Positions 47,601 through 55,090 of a stretch of 64,000 bases of DNA are shown here, in pieces; within the stretch, counting starts at the first letter, position 1, and the number at the start of each line of letters is the position of its first letter. Under the pieces are notes generated by a model. That model was not told the DNA's origin. It searched no databases and saw nothing but the letters and a program-made list of their open reading frames with translations. The position numbers and the translations under genes are program-made. The stretch comes from Bisporella sp. PMI_857 (lineage: Eukaryota > Ascomycota > Leotiomycetes > Helotiales > Helotiaceae): the NCBI GenBank assembly GCA_021307315.1, contig JAJSPD010000056.1, positions 248,001 to 312,000 on the forward strand, in the 5' to 3' direction.

Positions 47601-49962
47601 GCGCATAAGTCCCGAAGCTCACGAAGTCTGCAACTTCAGAAGTCTTCTCGTGGTCCAGCCGGCACAGCGATTACAGAAATGGGCTGATTCGAGAATCAAG
47701 ATCCTTCAAGAACTCCCCAAAGAAGAGACATCAGCTTTGCGACATCCTTACCCTATCGTTATTGAGCTCTGCTTCCAGAATAATAGCAATAATGTGGAAG
47801 TATACGCTCATTATGACGATTTGATCTTCAGCAGTCCACAGGTTGATCTAATTCTCCGACAATTTTACATGACTTTGCAAGCGTTGTTCTACAGTGATCC
47901 GTCTGCAAAAATTGATGCTCTAAATTTTAATGACCGGGATAGCTTACGGCTAATGAGGCGCTTCCACGATGAGACATGCAAACCTCCTGCTGAGCGCGAT
48001 ATCGTATCGCTGATCACCGATCAACGAGTACTGAACCCAGAGGCATCAGCAATCTCTGCTTGGGATGGGAAAATGAGTTACGCGGACTTAGACACCATAT
48101 CTTCTAACCTTGGCGCATATTTGCGAGATCCGCTTGGGCTGAAACCCGACAGCATAGTGGCCATATGTTTCGAGAAATCTGTTTGGGCAATCGTCGCGAT
48201 GCTTGCCATTATGAAATCTGGTTGTGCATATGTGCCAATCGACTTGTCAGCACCTGATTCCTATAAGAGCCTCCTACTTGATCAACTAGCCGCTCACGGC
48301 CACGCTAACCTGTTTCTGGTATCCGAGGAACACTTCCAATCCACCCAGCAGATTGTGCCACCAGGAACTCAGCTGCATGCCATATCAAAGCGGATGGTTG
48401 CGAATTTACCCAAATCATGTTATGAGAACAATATGGCATTACCAAGCTCAGCAGCATACACTCTTTTCACATCCGGTAGCACAGGAGTTCCCAAAGGCGT
48501 CATTATGGAACACCGTTCCGCCTGCACAAGTATTCTTGCTCATGGCTCAGCCTGTAAATTCAATCAGTCAACACGTACGCTGCAATTTGCATCATTTACG
48601 TTCGATGCCAGTATCATGGAGATATGGACGACTCTTGCTTTTGGTGGTTGTGTCTGCATACCTTCGGAGTCTCAAAGGCTTAATAATCTCGAGCAATATA
48701 TAACGGATGCAAATGTTAACTGGGCATTCTTGACACCTACAGTCAGCGGCTTGATACGGAAGGAGAGAGTCCCGAGCCTTAGAACGTTGGTGTTAGGTGG
48801 CGAGGCCCTGACTCTTGGGACTATTGGGAAGTGGACTGCAGTTGACGAATCTAGCAGAAAGGCAGGGCAGATTGCAGGAGCTAAACAAGCTTTGGAAGTA
48901 ATGAATGGGTATGGGCCAACCGAGTGTTGTGTCTTCACCTGCGTCAATACAAAAATTACACCTGCGACTGAGCCTCAAAATATTGGAGGCGCGGTCGGAG
49001 TATCTGCCTGGATTGTGGATCCGAGAGATTACAACCATCTAGTGCCCTTGACGTGTCCTGGAGAACTACTTATCATCGGCCCAACACTCGCGCGAGGATA
49101 CCTAGCAGATCCAGCCAAAACCGAGAAAGCCTTCGTATACCCACAATGGTCAAGATCTATCCTAGGGACGGAGACTCGAGCTTATAGAACTGGAGATCTA
49201 GCTTCCTGCGGGGCTGACGGCCGTATTAAAATTATCGGTCGTGTAGACACACAGATCAAGTTGAATGGGATAAGAATTGAATTGGGAGAGATTGCAAACG
49301 CGCTTCTTTCTTGCGCATCTGACACCCAAGTTGAAGTGGTTGTTGACAAACTTGCTCCATCAACGCCCGGAAACGAGAACCATGAAGCACCCAATATTGT
49401 AGCCTTTATGAAATTTGGAAACTCTTCGAGCACACTTCTTGATATTGCATCTTTCGAAAGGGAATTGTGCTCCCGTATGGCGACTCGTGTGCCCGCATAC
49501 ATGATTCCAAGTCAGTTCATCACAGTTTCACAATTCCCAACCACAACAGCTGGAAAAGTCGACCGGAAAGCACTGCGCAGCCTTGTCCAGGTTCCCGAAA
49601 ATGTCCTATCCATTTTTACGCATAGAAATCTGTCCCTCTCAAATAGGGCAAGCGCATCCGAAGAAGACAATAATGAAAGACCAGAATCAGCGTCCGAAAT
49701 AATCCTGCGCGACCTTTGGGCTGAGGTCCTAGAAATTGAGAACCCAAGTCTGATCAGGAAGCAAGATAGCTTCTTCGCTCTCGGTGGGGAAAGCATTCGT
49801 GCTATTCGTCTAGTTGCTCTGGCAAGAGAAAAGCACAACATGAGTTTGACAGTGAATGAGATTTTCCGTCACGTATTCTTGGCTGATATGGCCGCTCAGA
49901 TGACTGAGGTTGCAGAGGAGATTGTGGAAGATCAGCCTTTTGACTTGTTGCTTGATTACTGA
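35641..49962 (+). CDS. NRPS-A: four-module synthetase (C-A-T)x4
   Basis: An intronless 14.3-kb gene. The frame opens at a GTG at 35614 but the first ATG is 35641, giving 4773 residues. Four modules of about 1170 residues. Condensation motifs: HHAIYDN at 217-223, HHAVYDA at 1490, HHSIYDA at 2634, HHALYDA at 3796; all keep the catalytic second His and the Asp. Adenylation A3 motifs FTSGSTG (or YTSGSTG) near 789, 1985, 3155 and 4275. Carrier serines: GGNSI Ser1259, GGDSL Ser2428, GGDSV Ser3584, GGESI Ser4718. Pocket residues by alignment to GrsA: A1 D-V-F-S-M-G-E-V-A-K, A2 D-T-G-W-L-G-G-I-T-K, A3 D-A-G-F-V-G-A-V-F-K, A4 D-A-M-F-V-G-G-V-F-K; I do not assign amino acids. No epimerase, methyltransferase, thioesterase or terminal cyclising C domain is present. 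A leading C domain with no upstream module suggests an acyl starter. It ends shortly after T4, so the chain must be passed on, most simply to NRPS-B. Confidence 0.95.
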   Translation: MSSRSTTNPSSLQESDSVSNSESQTSSSMIPSTPACLSTNEGNHANTRILPTKLTAFTATSTSRLSALQTGIFATSISQPGTWIGSHVFPLPPSIDLARFKSAWKTVVQRNEILRSRIMWEEPGSGTGTGGMCMLTLDEEEILWEERVMEEDDALEIVTGELRWRNMGFGEKLSVYTILQVRGETANTHEAEEQIQGMMDSPGGDPARRLYFIWTMHHAIYDNSHLFILDDVRRLYNKGIAGDSTLPIRSSFIEHFLDKKIAQIDYTAASEFWTQELSNCQEIATFPSLSNTKRPSPFHPRTRIETSFPFPAPQRTIIANATNSILIRAAWALVVAKHTATTDVVFGSTVAGRYDAETKGVVGPTFATVPVRVRFDNEEEVTSDFVPLETATSDQFGRQSISQTAGLNVKGRVRKPLAQHLEELQIAADNAREHEQVGLQFIQDLNLPSKRAASFQNLLVVQPKNHPCPAPVSKTSTHPLPSYRVSISNRTTDEIQNRDELELIKTHLDLTQTYGLVVEVTPSSSDNWLLTAKYDDRLLSATEVERICSHFSKAICEVFKEENRDTELREIDLLTKMDLDVIKELIVESCVEEHVPNDKPALLHQEFERIARIHPDSVAIDAWDISFTYAQLDDQSTNLAHHIYHHYLLHRTASEDHTSSIIPICFSKSAYAIVAMLSVLKTGCSYLPLDPGWPSERIKSILESVGGGEGKILDLVLCDNEQNARFEKEGLLSQSPRTKVLTVERVLLQNLQSSDDKVALSSDLASPGVLGPKKPLLCLPLISPSNPAYIIFTSGSTGTPKGIVISHNACVTNFQSRLSLLQSYTSATRVLQFSSFAFDVSVFDIFGTLAVGGCIAIPHELHRINPSQLAQFMTEKRVNWASLSPTFVEFLNPADVPTLEYLMLGGELLTREIIMKWKSLGPARKNFRLGNELGPSEVCVACVGNYDVSSETDPRDLGKPVGGNKLFLVDKDNGRKLVPVGCQGELVVYGESIMNEYFGDPEKTEEVLVELPEECLAWLPKAQHTKAFRTGDLFYLNASGHFMYVGRKDRQLKLRGFRMEPEEIERHMKLEDGVKGAVVSLVTFLQDRDRQVDNKDNGQELVAFFSFENTPPSLTENHDVSELSASKACIIDPSINRRLPSLIWRIKSRIEYSLPRYMAPSFYIPISHIPITRSGKQDRNQLTSLLKYVAPQLVQELRAVSNINPNLFGGSNGLHTVADKTTLSSIEYDIKVLWTKVLGFSRSNDIRLHSNFFHLGGNSIKAIHLSALANSMGLEGLDVASIYESPTLREMAALCSVTAKTDHATNTSWHDTEGSNPDKRSPIRMFGRLKSMNENDTSDLRKQRICVALGIDLIDLKDVYPCTPLQEGLLAISIRQPGTYVVARVWRLGREIDIKAFRDAWELTIDQNEILRTRIVEDGERFWQVVVAFNWMEITGQVVEEKEIRELNLSTEKKESIQRLGHDESKGRLLFFEILRDQVVEETYFKWTMHHAVYDAWVLSMIWTQVKNNYQMLAMQNPRAIKQQRRDSFAEFVRATYNSDLPPSSRSFWQTYLSASEPWPTFPTMQKVSNSNCQTDSVLSRYFELNINTIPSITKASLIRAAWAWVQSLYLGVDDIIFGVTLSGRSAPGASNVVGPTITTVPVRVIVSPGMQIKEFLERVQKEANAMMRHEHTGLSTIRALGDSAGWACDFSNILVVQDNQSQIGIGNGGEYETETWDGVEAVGQDTDISHSIPLVLECMLEDSGLRINAIFSSKSLDLGEVEFLLAHFSKAVEVLSEEAVSQASSLEQRTLGDIEFFSKIDEEFIKDCNQEEKPLADRLIHEAFSDIATQFGTKTAVDAWDIQFTYEELNHGSDIVAKKLIQDHQVGPGVLVAISFEKSGWAVLAMLSIWKAGGGFVPLDLSHPKSRLEDIIRSTRAKTVLCSATRTEQLKNLLAGAVLALNYETLGEMEESMDKMDKMEANVGLSLPSPSQIATPQDVCYVLFTSGSTGRPKGVVLEHASVLTSLLGHADGLRIKPSSRVLQFAAYTFDTSIGEIFSPLLLGATLCVPSEQQRLSSLTQFINEKSVDWVWLTPTVASFLDPRAVPGVKTLLIGGEKASIKLFQEWVGRGVFLVYGYGPTEASITTTLNFQVTEATDPANIGMPICASTWIVDPCENSRLLPIGCVGELVVSGPIVGRGYLNDELKTAMAFGEVPEVWERMVRSRARKTSHRERLYRTGDLVRYDVTGNIVFVGRKDNQVKFRGQRIELSEITNYMDDILGDRCSSIVEKIEIKNTDTNGESAEAVLVAFFTLPGSTQGKDSRDSQGNGTLNVFHHPSSMITQVINDIETHLQALLPQYMIPSLFVPLEYIPVTTTGKVDRNRLKKELLQIVNDIGRADFMPERDRLKEQPRNELEKQLQEIWCSILALPAERIGIRDSFLHLGGDSLKAIALAHAARRAALNISVADVFLHPILSDMARFVRESRAVIQDHGAEESKVLNERKQLAAFSILSSNDDIEAITSHASEQCGITMDDVEDIYPCTAMQIGMLVSSSMVNHEASGQKSDLYVLRRRIAFGSGSAAMNFSAAWEVIRRRTPILRTRIVQYKSTIYQVVVKSHAASIPHPPDSATGWYGRSLADLKMGPNYECEISLHHSIYDAVLLPRLLKDIRQQYIRFSSSHIIPSLQLPRMIPFRNFIKYLNSCDEKAATSFWGNYLAPTDGRVSKITHGIFPIVSQSSLDFEQQQTYANEISRYFSSKKIENKSYFGITLANIINLAWAIVTARHTGAEEVMFGNTLSGRDVILEAVRSDLGEGLIEGPTLTTVPLRFKLGANKSVLELLHEAQRDAVEVRRHQHLGLAKIAKLGNCKFRTLLVVQTPTDIVDTLEFSSYSDESVRKDLINGDIISAVLQSLPGIRGVSESQIAIQEYPLVLECLVNMTELTGVRAYYDERVIERRDIFHILSQFEQAILTLVEESNQHLKTSEIDLVTSTDILTLSEWNKKPPEKSQRTLLDLFLHRSKINPGNHSLYSTEKIFSYEELDRYSSHAARYISEQIRYSNQDAQTPFTVAICYEKSVWAVVSILAIMKIGAAYVPLDPSSPDSRLAMILDDVKASAIVCSPKQAEKFSKRAAISNIILFDGKIHEQIRMKDSEGSYKSTNELNPESIAYILYTSGSTGRPKGVLVPHSAICTSILAYSPTVKLSQNSRVLQFSSFGFDASVGEIFATLSAGGCICMPNDEERLGHISRFMNESRVDWAFLTPVTLRIITPNDVPLLRVLVVGGEPLPPSLFKTWATRPETLQLMEAYGPTECCVFSTMNTTVTPETHPQDIGFPLGGTAWVVDPYDYHKLTPVGCVGELLISGNTIAAGYYNLLSTDSSGFVEQSPRWASLFPKHMPMRRIYRTGDLVRFKADGSINYVARKDNQVNLRGMRMELGEIEYHLARSEAGDKAAPIVVLTSIPNQGELKKEISALACFFVTDLDGNARPEPLRMTQRRRLKVRSIVAYLEGRVPAYMIPTMFIPLPCFPENTSGKVERKTLVEDVLGGFDEDDFKYYTVSTTQASNVKQPMTTNEEALQQIWSQLLGIDANIIKQDDSFFRLGGDSVGIIQMVTILRQKGLRLNPVEAMINPKLSTVASNITLIVRENVAAHCSKTTPFSLLRRQFGESSIERLAMSAAKQCGVASEMIEDIYPCTPLQEGLFSLSERIPGSYFNQQAFCLGANIDIDRFVAAYRGLCKAHPILRTRIIRGDDGKSYQVVLHHDIQTCFDGDELEASEITDSGGSFSLSGKSLHSIVIRAPATIIEPKYPVRVLRVIHHALYDAWSLSNLDTELEERYSAAESFISPEIPSYAQFIEFISKNDLTTADNYWKQYLDGARQTCYPAVPQTYQPQTTSSIKNTFELEWDKSSTILQDRNTKAAVARLAWAILLSKYSNDADITFGVAISGRDAPIEGIEAMTGPTNTTIPVRYQLLTRTGRSPSIADALELAQSQTAEMNKFQYHGLQNIMRISPEAHEVCNFRSLLVVQPAQRLQKWADSRIKILQELPKEETSALRHPYPIVIELCFQNNSNNVEVYAHYDDLIFSSPQVDLILRQFYMTLQALFYSDPSAKIDALNFNDRDSLRLMRRFHDETCKPPAERDIVSLITDQRVLNPEASAISAWDGKMSYADLDTISSNLGAYLRDPLGLKPDSIVAICFEKSVWAIVAMLAIMKSGCAYVPIDLSAPDSYKSLLLDQLAAHGHANLFLVSEEHFQSTQQIVPPGTQLHAISKRMVANLPKSCYENNMALPSSAAYTLFTSGSTGVPKGVIMEHRSACTSILAHGSACKFNQSTRTLQFASFTFDASIMEIWTTLAFGGCVCIPSESQRLNNLEQYITDANVNWAFLTPTVSGLIRKERVPSLRTLVLGGEALTLGTIGKWTAVDESSRKAGQIAGAKQALEVMNGYGPTECCVFTCVNTKITPATEPQNIGGAVGVSAWIVDPRDYNHLVPLTCPGELLIIGPTLARGYLADPAKTEKAFVYPQWSRSILGTETRAYRTGDLASCGADGRIKIIGRVDTQIKLNGIRIELGEIANALLSCASDTQVEVVVDKLAPSTPGNENHEAPNIVAFMKFGNSSSTLLDIASFERELCSRMATRVPAYMIPSQFITVSQFPTTTAGKVDRKALRSLVQVPENVLSIFTHRNLSLSNRASASEEDNNERPESASEIILRDLWAEVLEIENPSLIRKQDSFFALGGESIRAIRLVALAREKHNMSLTVNEIFRHVFLADMAAQMTEVAEEIVEDQPFDLLLDY

Positions 49963-50254
49963 TAGTTCTTCTCTAGATCTACGACGGATCTTTCTTGATA
50001 TTTATTTCCATTGTTCAAAAGAATTTTAGATAAAAGTATCCATTTGATAGTTAAGAGGATGATTAATTCAATGACTTAGACCCTAAATCTCCAATTCTTT
50101 GTTGAGCTAATCTTATGACTTTATTCAACTACCATCAGTAACTACGAGAGTCCCTACTTTAAGCCATTCCACGACCAATGTATCCACTTTCGAATAAATT
50201 TTAAGTATTTATGACCTGGTCTCCATTTTTCTATTTTTCCTTTCTCTTCTCAGT

Positions 50255-53200
50255 CTAAAACGCAGTCCGACCAGTCTTTACCATCCTTAGATCTCCCGCG
50301 AGATGCAAGCGCTCAATGAGATCGATCAGGTCTCTGTCGCAGCCTGCGGATTAATCAGCCTTGTCCCGCTTACTTCGTTCTTCCTGTAATCTGCATTGAA
50401 GAAAAACTTACCACTCGCAAAGCTAAGTGAAGCTGTCAAAGGATATGTCTCCATGTGTCCCGTTACACTCGACAGGCTCTCAAATTGACCTACTGGAACA
50501 CGGTAATCTAGAAACATAGGTTATATAGTCAATCGCCATTCTTAAGTGATTAGGTAATAGCCTGCCTCGAACCCGCCACAGACGTAAAAATTACTCACCA
50601 GGAAGGTCAGCCAATGTGCTCATGTGAGCATAATGCAAGATGCAGCCTGGTTGAGATGGAGCAAAGTATCGCTCATCTGGCCTGCTTGTGATGTCAGTAT
50701 AAAAGAATCAAAGAAATACTTAACGCAACGACCCGAGACTAAATTGGAGACATACGGCGTATCACGCAGGTCTTCTCCTTTGTTGGAGCCCCGGCTTACA
50801 AGCAGTGTTCTATGTCCTGATTTATCTCCTTCAAAAAGGTATGTATCTACCCATCTAGGTTGGGGGCAGTACTGTCAGTCCAGTAAATCGAATCTCTAAG
50901 TAAGGGTCTCAAAAGAAAAGACAAGGTTGAGAAACGGGACTAATCATACAATTTGAGCATCTGCTTCTTAATGAGAGCTTCCTTATACGTGGACTCACAA
51001 ATTTCACCAGCTTCTATAGTCTTCCAGGCTGCTTTAGCATTGTTGTTAACTAGAGGGAGCCGGCCATCGTTTGCTTTCGAACTAGAAGCAGAAGAGAGTC
51101 AACCGGATAGCTCGATCACATCCACAAGCCGCGGCAGAAGGAGTTTCTTCGGATATAATTGCAGCTTACTATGCTTTCATAAATGGTTCTCCAAGGTCTT
51201 GATACGATTCCCAGTAGACAATCTTTCGGTACAGCTGCGTGGCCAGACGAGATTGTTAGCATCAGGACTGAACCAACTTGAGAATTCCAGTGCTAACATT
51301 GCCTCCAGAACAGTCATATAAGACGGATCAGGTTAGAGTACTCACATCACCAAATTCGTCGCCGATTCTCCCAAGTAGTTTCCCTGTTCCGGGCCATTGC
51401 TGAGTATTTCCGAATTCCTCTTTCGTCTTCTCCCACAGAGCGTCCAGGACAACATATTCACGTTGAACGCCGAGTAAATTTTCGAGCTTGAGAATAAAAT
51501 TCCCGATGACTCCATCTGCTGTTATGGTGGCGGAAGATTTGGGCAATATAGGACTGGAAGATGCAGTGGATTCTATTCTTTCCAGTGAAGGTAGCGACGC
51601 TCCACTGAGTGAACAAGGCATGTTGGAAATCCATTTTTTGAGTCGACTGAGCATGGTAGTGGTGCCACCAAGGTTTGCGTCTCCTATTTTCCTATCATAA
51701 CCTTTATCTACGAGTATTTTCAATCTCACTGGGAGAGGGGGAGGTAATGAGTTGTCCACAGGTGTTGTAGGGTACTTCAAAAGCGCTCTGACAACGTCAC
51801 AGTAGACCAAAGGGTCCCGCGCCAAAACTCCTGTCGTGCAATTAGAATGATATAAAGAGCCTTGGGCTATGCTTCAAACTCAATTTAAAATTCAAAGATG
51901 TTTAGACAGTTGCTGGATGGCCAGACTCACCTGTAGTATCAAGAGATTTTGCTAAAGGCTGCATTCTTGATGTGTCAATGGCTCCTGTCGTTGGCCGGCC
52001 GCCATAAACACCGTTAACATCAGCTGGAAAGCGTACTGATCCACCTATTATAAAATGAAATTCAGTAATTATGTGGTAAGGAATTTCTCTACAATTCTCA
52101 TTACCTTTTTGGGAGAGTTCACGGAGGGTAACATACCGGTATCTGTCCCAATGGAAAAATCAAGCCAGTCATAAGCAGCCACGGCACTTGCACTGCCTCC
52201 AGAGGAGTCTGATGGTGTTTGGAGACCATCCGCTCGCGGGTTGAAATTCCTGTTGCAAAACTAGGATTAGTCTTCTTGGGTTCTGGATACTGTGATTGCA
52301 TTGAAGTTTATGAAACCTGCAAAAGAATTCTCACTTACAGCAAATAGTCGGTATTTTGCCAATGGTATGGACCCGCAAATGCAAATTGGGACTGTAAAAT
52401 TACAAGTCAGCTATAATCTCTGTTCAGCCATCCATCGAACTTCCTCACGAGCTTATTCTTGCCGACTAATACAGCACCCATTCTCTCCAACACCTCAACA
52501 ACTCCCTCCACTTCATGAATAGATTGCTGGTCTTGGTCTTGCCGTCTCTCAAGATTCTGCTCATCTCTGAGACTGACCCACTCTCGACTTCCAAGGCCTG
52601 GTGGTCCCAGACCCGTGATATAAAATATATCTTTCACCGAGAATCGTAGCCCAGCAAGAGGCCGCTCCCGCGTCCTAGATTGACTTGCAATCCTCGAAGG
52701 TACAGCAACATTAAGATGGCTTGATTTTTTTGCATGGGTTGGAAGTGGCAGATCCTTGCCATTGAGAGGGTAATGCGAGCTCTACACAAGTATTAGTCGC
52801 TTCCTGAAGTTGTCACCTTTCAAGGCAATCGTTGGCAGAAGAGGAAATTTTGGCGCCTAAATCCTTTATATATTCGTAAATGGTCTTCGAATTCCTAAGT
52901 ATAAAAAGTAGGCTCACTTGGATGAAGGTCTCAAATGTGTCCTCATATACACGATACGCTGGCATTAGCCTCCCATCCATTATTGATGCAAAATACGGCC
53001 CTGGCAATAGAATATTAGAGGTCCCGCCGTCCTCAGCATCCTTGCGGCCTTGTACTTTTTCTAAAGGATGTAGTTTGTCTCGGATTTTGTATCCTTTTAC
53101 AGGCATTGCATGGCCACAAAATATGTGGGAATTACTGTATTTAGTCTGCAATTTATGGCGTTCGTCTTCTGTTATGCTGATGATTATGCCGGAGTGACTG

Positions 53201-53640
53201 GGCTTTGGCTGCAGATAAATAACTTTTAAACATGTTAGCAAGAGTAATAATCACATCGTATTCTAGCTTATTTTAACTCTTCTTACTCACTTTCAAGAAA
53301 GCCTTTCTCCCATACATCGTCTGTGAGCTGCCATTTCTCAAACAAATCATGTAGCTCTTCGAACGTAACTCTCCTCTCGCCACCGAGCTCATATCCCGTC
53401 ACTGAGAGCTGAACTACCGTCAAAAGTCTAATTTCTTTCCACGAATCGGCAGTATAGCCGATTCCACGAGTATGACTCAGCCATGCTGGCGATGAGGAAC
53501 GAAATGAAAGGACGCTTCGAGTCAGCGGAGGGAGACTCCAATTCGCGTTTTCACGATCGAAAATATATGTTTTATCTTTAAGTAATGCCTATGCTACTAG
53601 ATTAGCCCAATAATTCTAACATGGGGCACCATCACAGAAA
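50255..53640 (-). CDS. Amidase-signature family hydrolase
   Basis: A multi-exon gene. N-terminal exon about 53580-53280 ([12 protein letters not shown], then [10 protein letters not shown]), next exon ending about 52920 ([11 protein letters not shown], then [14 protein letters not shown]), then a catalytic region around 52700-51950 and the C-terminal exons to the stop at 50255 ([16 protein letters not shown], then VKTGRTAF). The amidase-signature triad is visible: Lys in LVGKNKL (next exon SQFAFAG), cis-Ser in SDSSGGSAS and nucleophile Ser in GTDTGGSV. These enzymes hydrolyse amide bonds with an unusual Ser-Ser-Lys triad. The N-terminal extension before the amidase core is a known layout in fungi. 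The start is unsure; the ATG at about 53637 works only with a very short intron. It lies tail-to-tail with NRPS-A, 292 bp away. It might remove an acyl or glutamyl group from the peptide or its precursor. Confidence 0.82.
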
Positions 53641-54259
53641 TATTGTCTTCTCTTCGGCTTACCGGCTCAGCCGGAGAATGGATCACGTGATTGACGGTCA
53701 TCATGATTCTGGTTACCTAACATCCCCTATCAGCTACGCTGAACATAGCATTTTGCTCATGCTCTTTAAGTCTAATATCTTTCTACTGATTTTGGGCGCT
53801 CGATTTTGGGCACCTATTTTTCTTTCGGACTCGCGGGTTCTTCGGAAAAGCTTCGTGCAATCCGGTAATGCCCAGCTTGCCAATCCAATCCGAATGCACA
53901 ACCCCTCAATATTGAGTCCGATCGTCCAGCGCTGGGCTAATAACATACACGATTTAAGGTAATGCAGGAGAGGAGTCTAATCATAATTGGACGCCCAATT
54001 AGAGGCTGGAGAAAGCTCTACGAGGTCGTAATTTGCTGCTTAGGGACGGTCTATTCACTTTTAAACAGGGTTATTTTTCAAGACATAACCTGTAAAAGTA
54101 TGCAGTACTAATAGGCTCATAAATGATAAATGCAACTTCATTCAATGCTTCTCTTCGTGTGCTAATTCCTCATCTCAACCTTAAATGTCAAGTTTTTAGA
54201 CAGAAACTTAAAGTTCAAGCATGAAGGTCAAACTGCGGGACCTTTTCTCAATTCCAAGA
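53641..54259. other. Intergenic, possible decayed repeat
   Basis: Short overlapping frames on both strands (53621-53962 plus, 53734-53946 minus) without domains. The phrasing TTTTGGGCAC and its relatives hint at an old repeat but I cannot define ends. Confidence 0.4.
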
Positions 54260-55090
54260 CTACGCCTTTCTATAGCAAGACGCAAACCCTCTATGTAAGT
54301 ACGTATCTTGGAAAGTAAGAGGAGCAAATGATCTATTAGCCAAAATCTCCGTCACGCAATGATCCGTATGATACTTATTAATAACTTGCCCAACATAAGC
54401 CATATGTGGATCTCTTCCTACCCAAGCTAGTTTCTTGAACGCATACTCGCAATGTACAACGTGATACCCCCAGTCAACCCACATATTCTCATGCATGCCT
54501 GTCAAAATACTCTCAATCGGGATTCGTCTCGTTCGCTCTTCGTCCTCGTAGACGAACCACTCTCGCTCATTGACGAAAGCCTCGTGGAGTTCGTCGGACA
54601 TGCACATGTAAGGTACCCAGGAGTTCACAGTGAAGTCATATTTGCAGCCGCGTGCTTTCGCCACTTCGACTGTGTTGCCGCAGTTTGGTCCATTCGTCGT
54701 AGGTGCTTCTCCTGGTTTGGGAGGAGGCTGGGTCAAGGGTATAGAGATATTCACTAGAGGATTGTTCAAGGCAGTCTTCGGGAATAGATAGCCATCTGGG
54801 TCTGTTGGTCCATCCCAATCCTCGGGATGCCTCGAGTGGTCATTTCGGTCCATTTCACACATCGGCTGTCTCCACGACGGCTTTGAGAGAACGCCGAGTG
54901 CCATTGTCCAGATGAGCGATGAGACGAGTGCTCCGACAAGGGTAAAACATAGCACGCGATAGGGACTCATTTCTCTCGTAATGGGAATGTCAAGCAAGTC
55001 CGATGCCTTACGGTATTCCTCAGAATCCTCGCTGTCTCTTGCCAAAAGAGGTTTTTCGGGACCGTTGGAAGAGTTGCGTGAAGACGACAT
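54260..55090 (-). CDS. Membrane-anchored protein with two HxxHC motifs, distantly UstYa-like
   Basis: A single exon of 276 residues from the ATG at 55090 (MSSSRNSSNGPEKP). An in-frame ATG at 55147 adds a hydrophobic leader and is less likely. A hydrophilic head is followed by one membrane helix (VLCFTLVGALVSSLIWTMALG), a proline-rich linker and a globular C-terminal half. That half starts GCKYDFTVNSWVPYMC and carries YHVVHC and YHTDHC about 40 residues apart. The paired HxxHC motifs on a single-pass membrane protein recall UstYa-type oxidases, but the surrounding family (GC..D....WVP) is different and its function is unknown to me. Neighbouring the amidase and the regulator, with a CCGCGG at 55314 in its promoter, it may be a cluster tailoring enzyme. 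Confidence 0.75.
   Translation of the reverse strand: MSSSRNSSNGPEKPLLARDSEDSEEYRKASDLLDIPITREMSPYRVLCFTLVGALVSSLIWTMALGVLSKPSWRQPMCEMDRNDHSRHPEDWDGPTDPDGYLFPKTALNNPLVNISIPLTQPPPKPGEAPTTNGPNCGNTVEVAKARGCKYDFTVNSWVPYMCMSDELHEAFVNEREWFVYEDEERTRRIPIESILTGMHENMWVDWGYHVVHCEYAFKKLAWVGRDPHMAYVGQVINKYHTDHCVTEILANRSFAPLTFQDTYLHRGFASCYRKA

Noticed and set aside
53621..53962. 113-codon plus-strand ORF between the amidase and the HxxHC gene
   Set aside because: No domain, overlapping open frames on both strands, composition like a decayed repeat.
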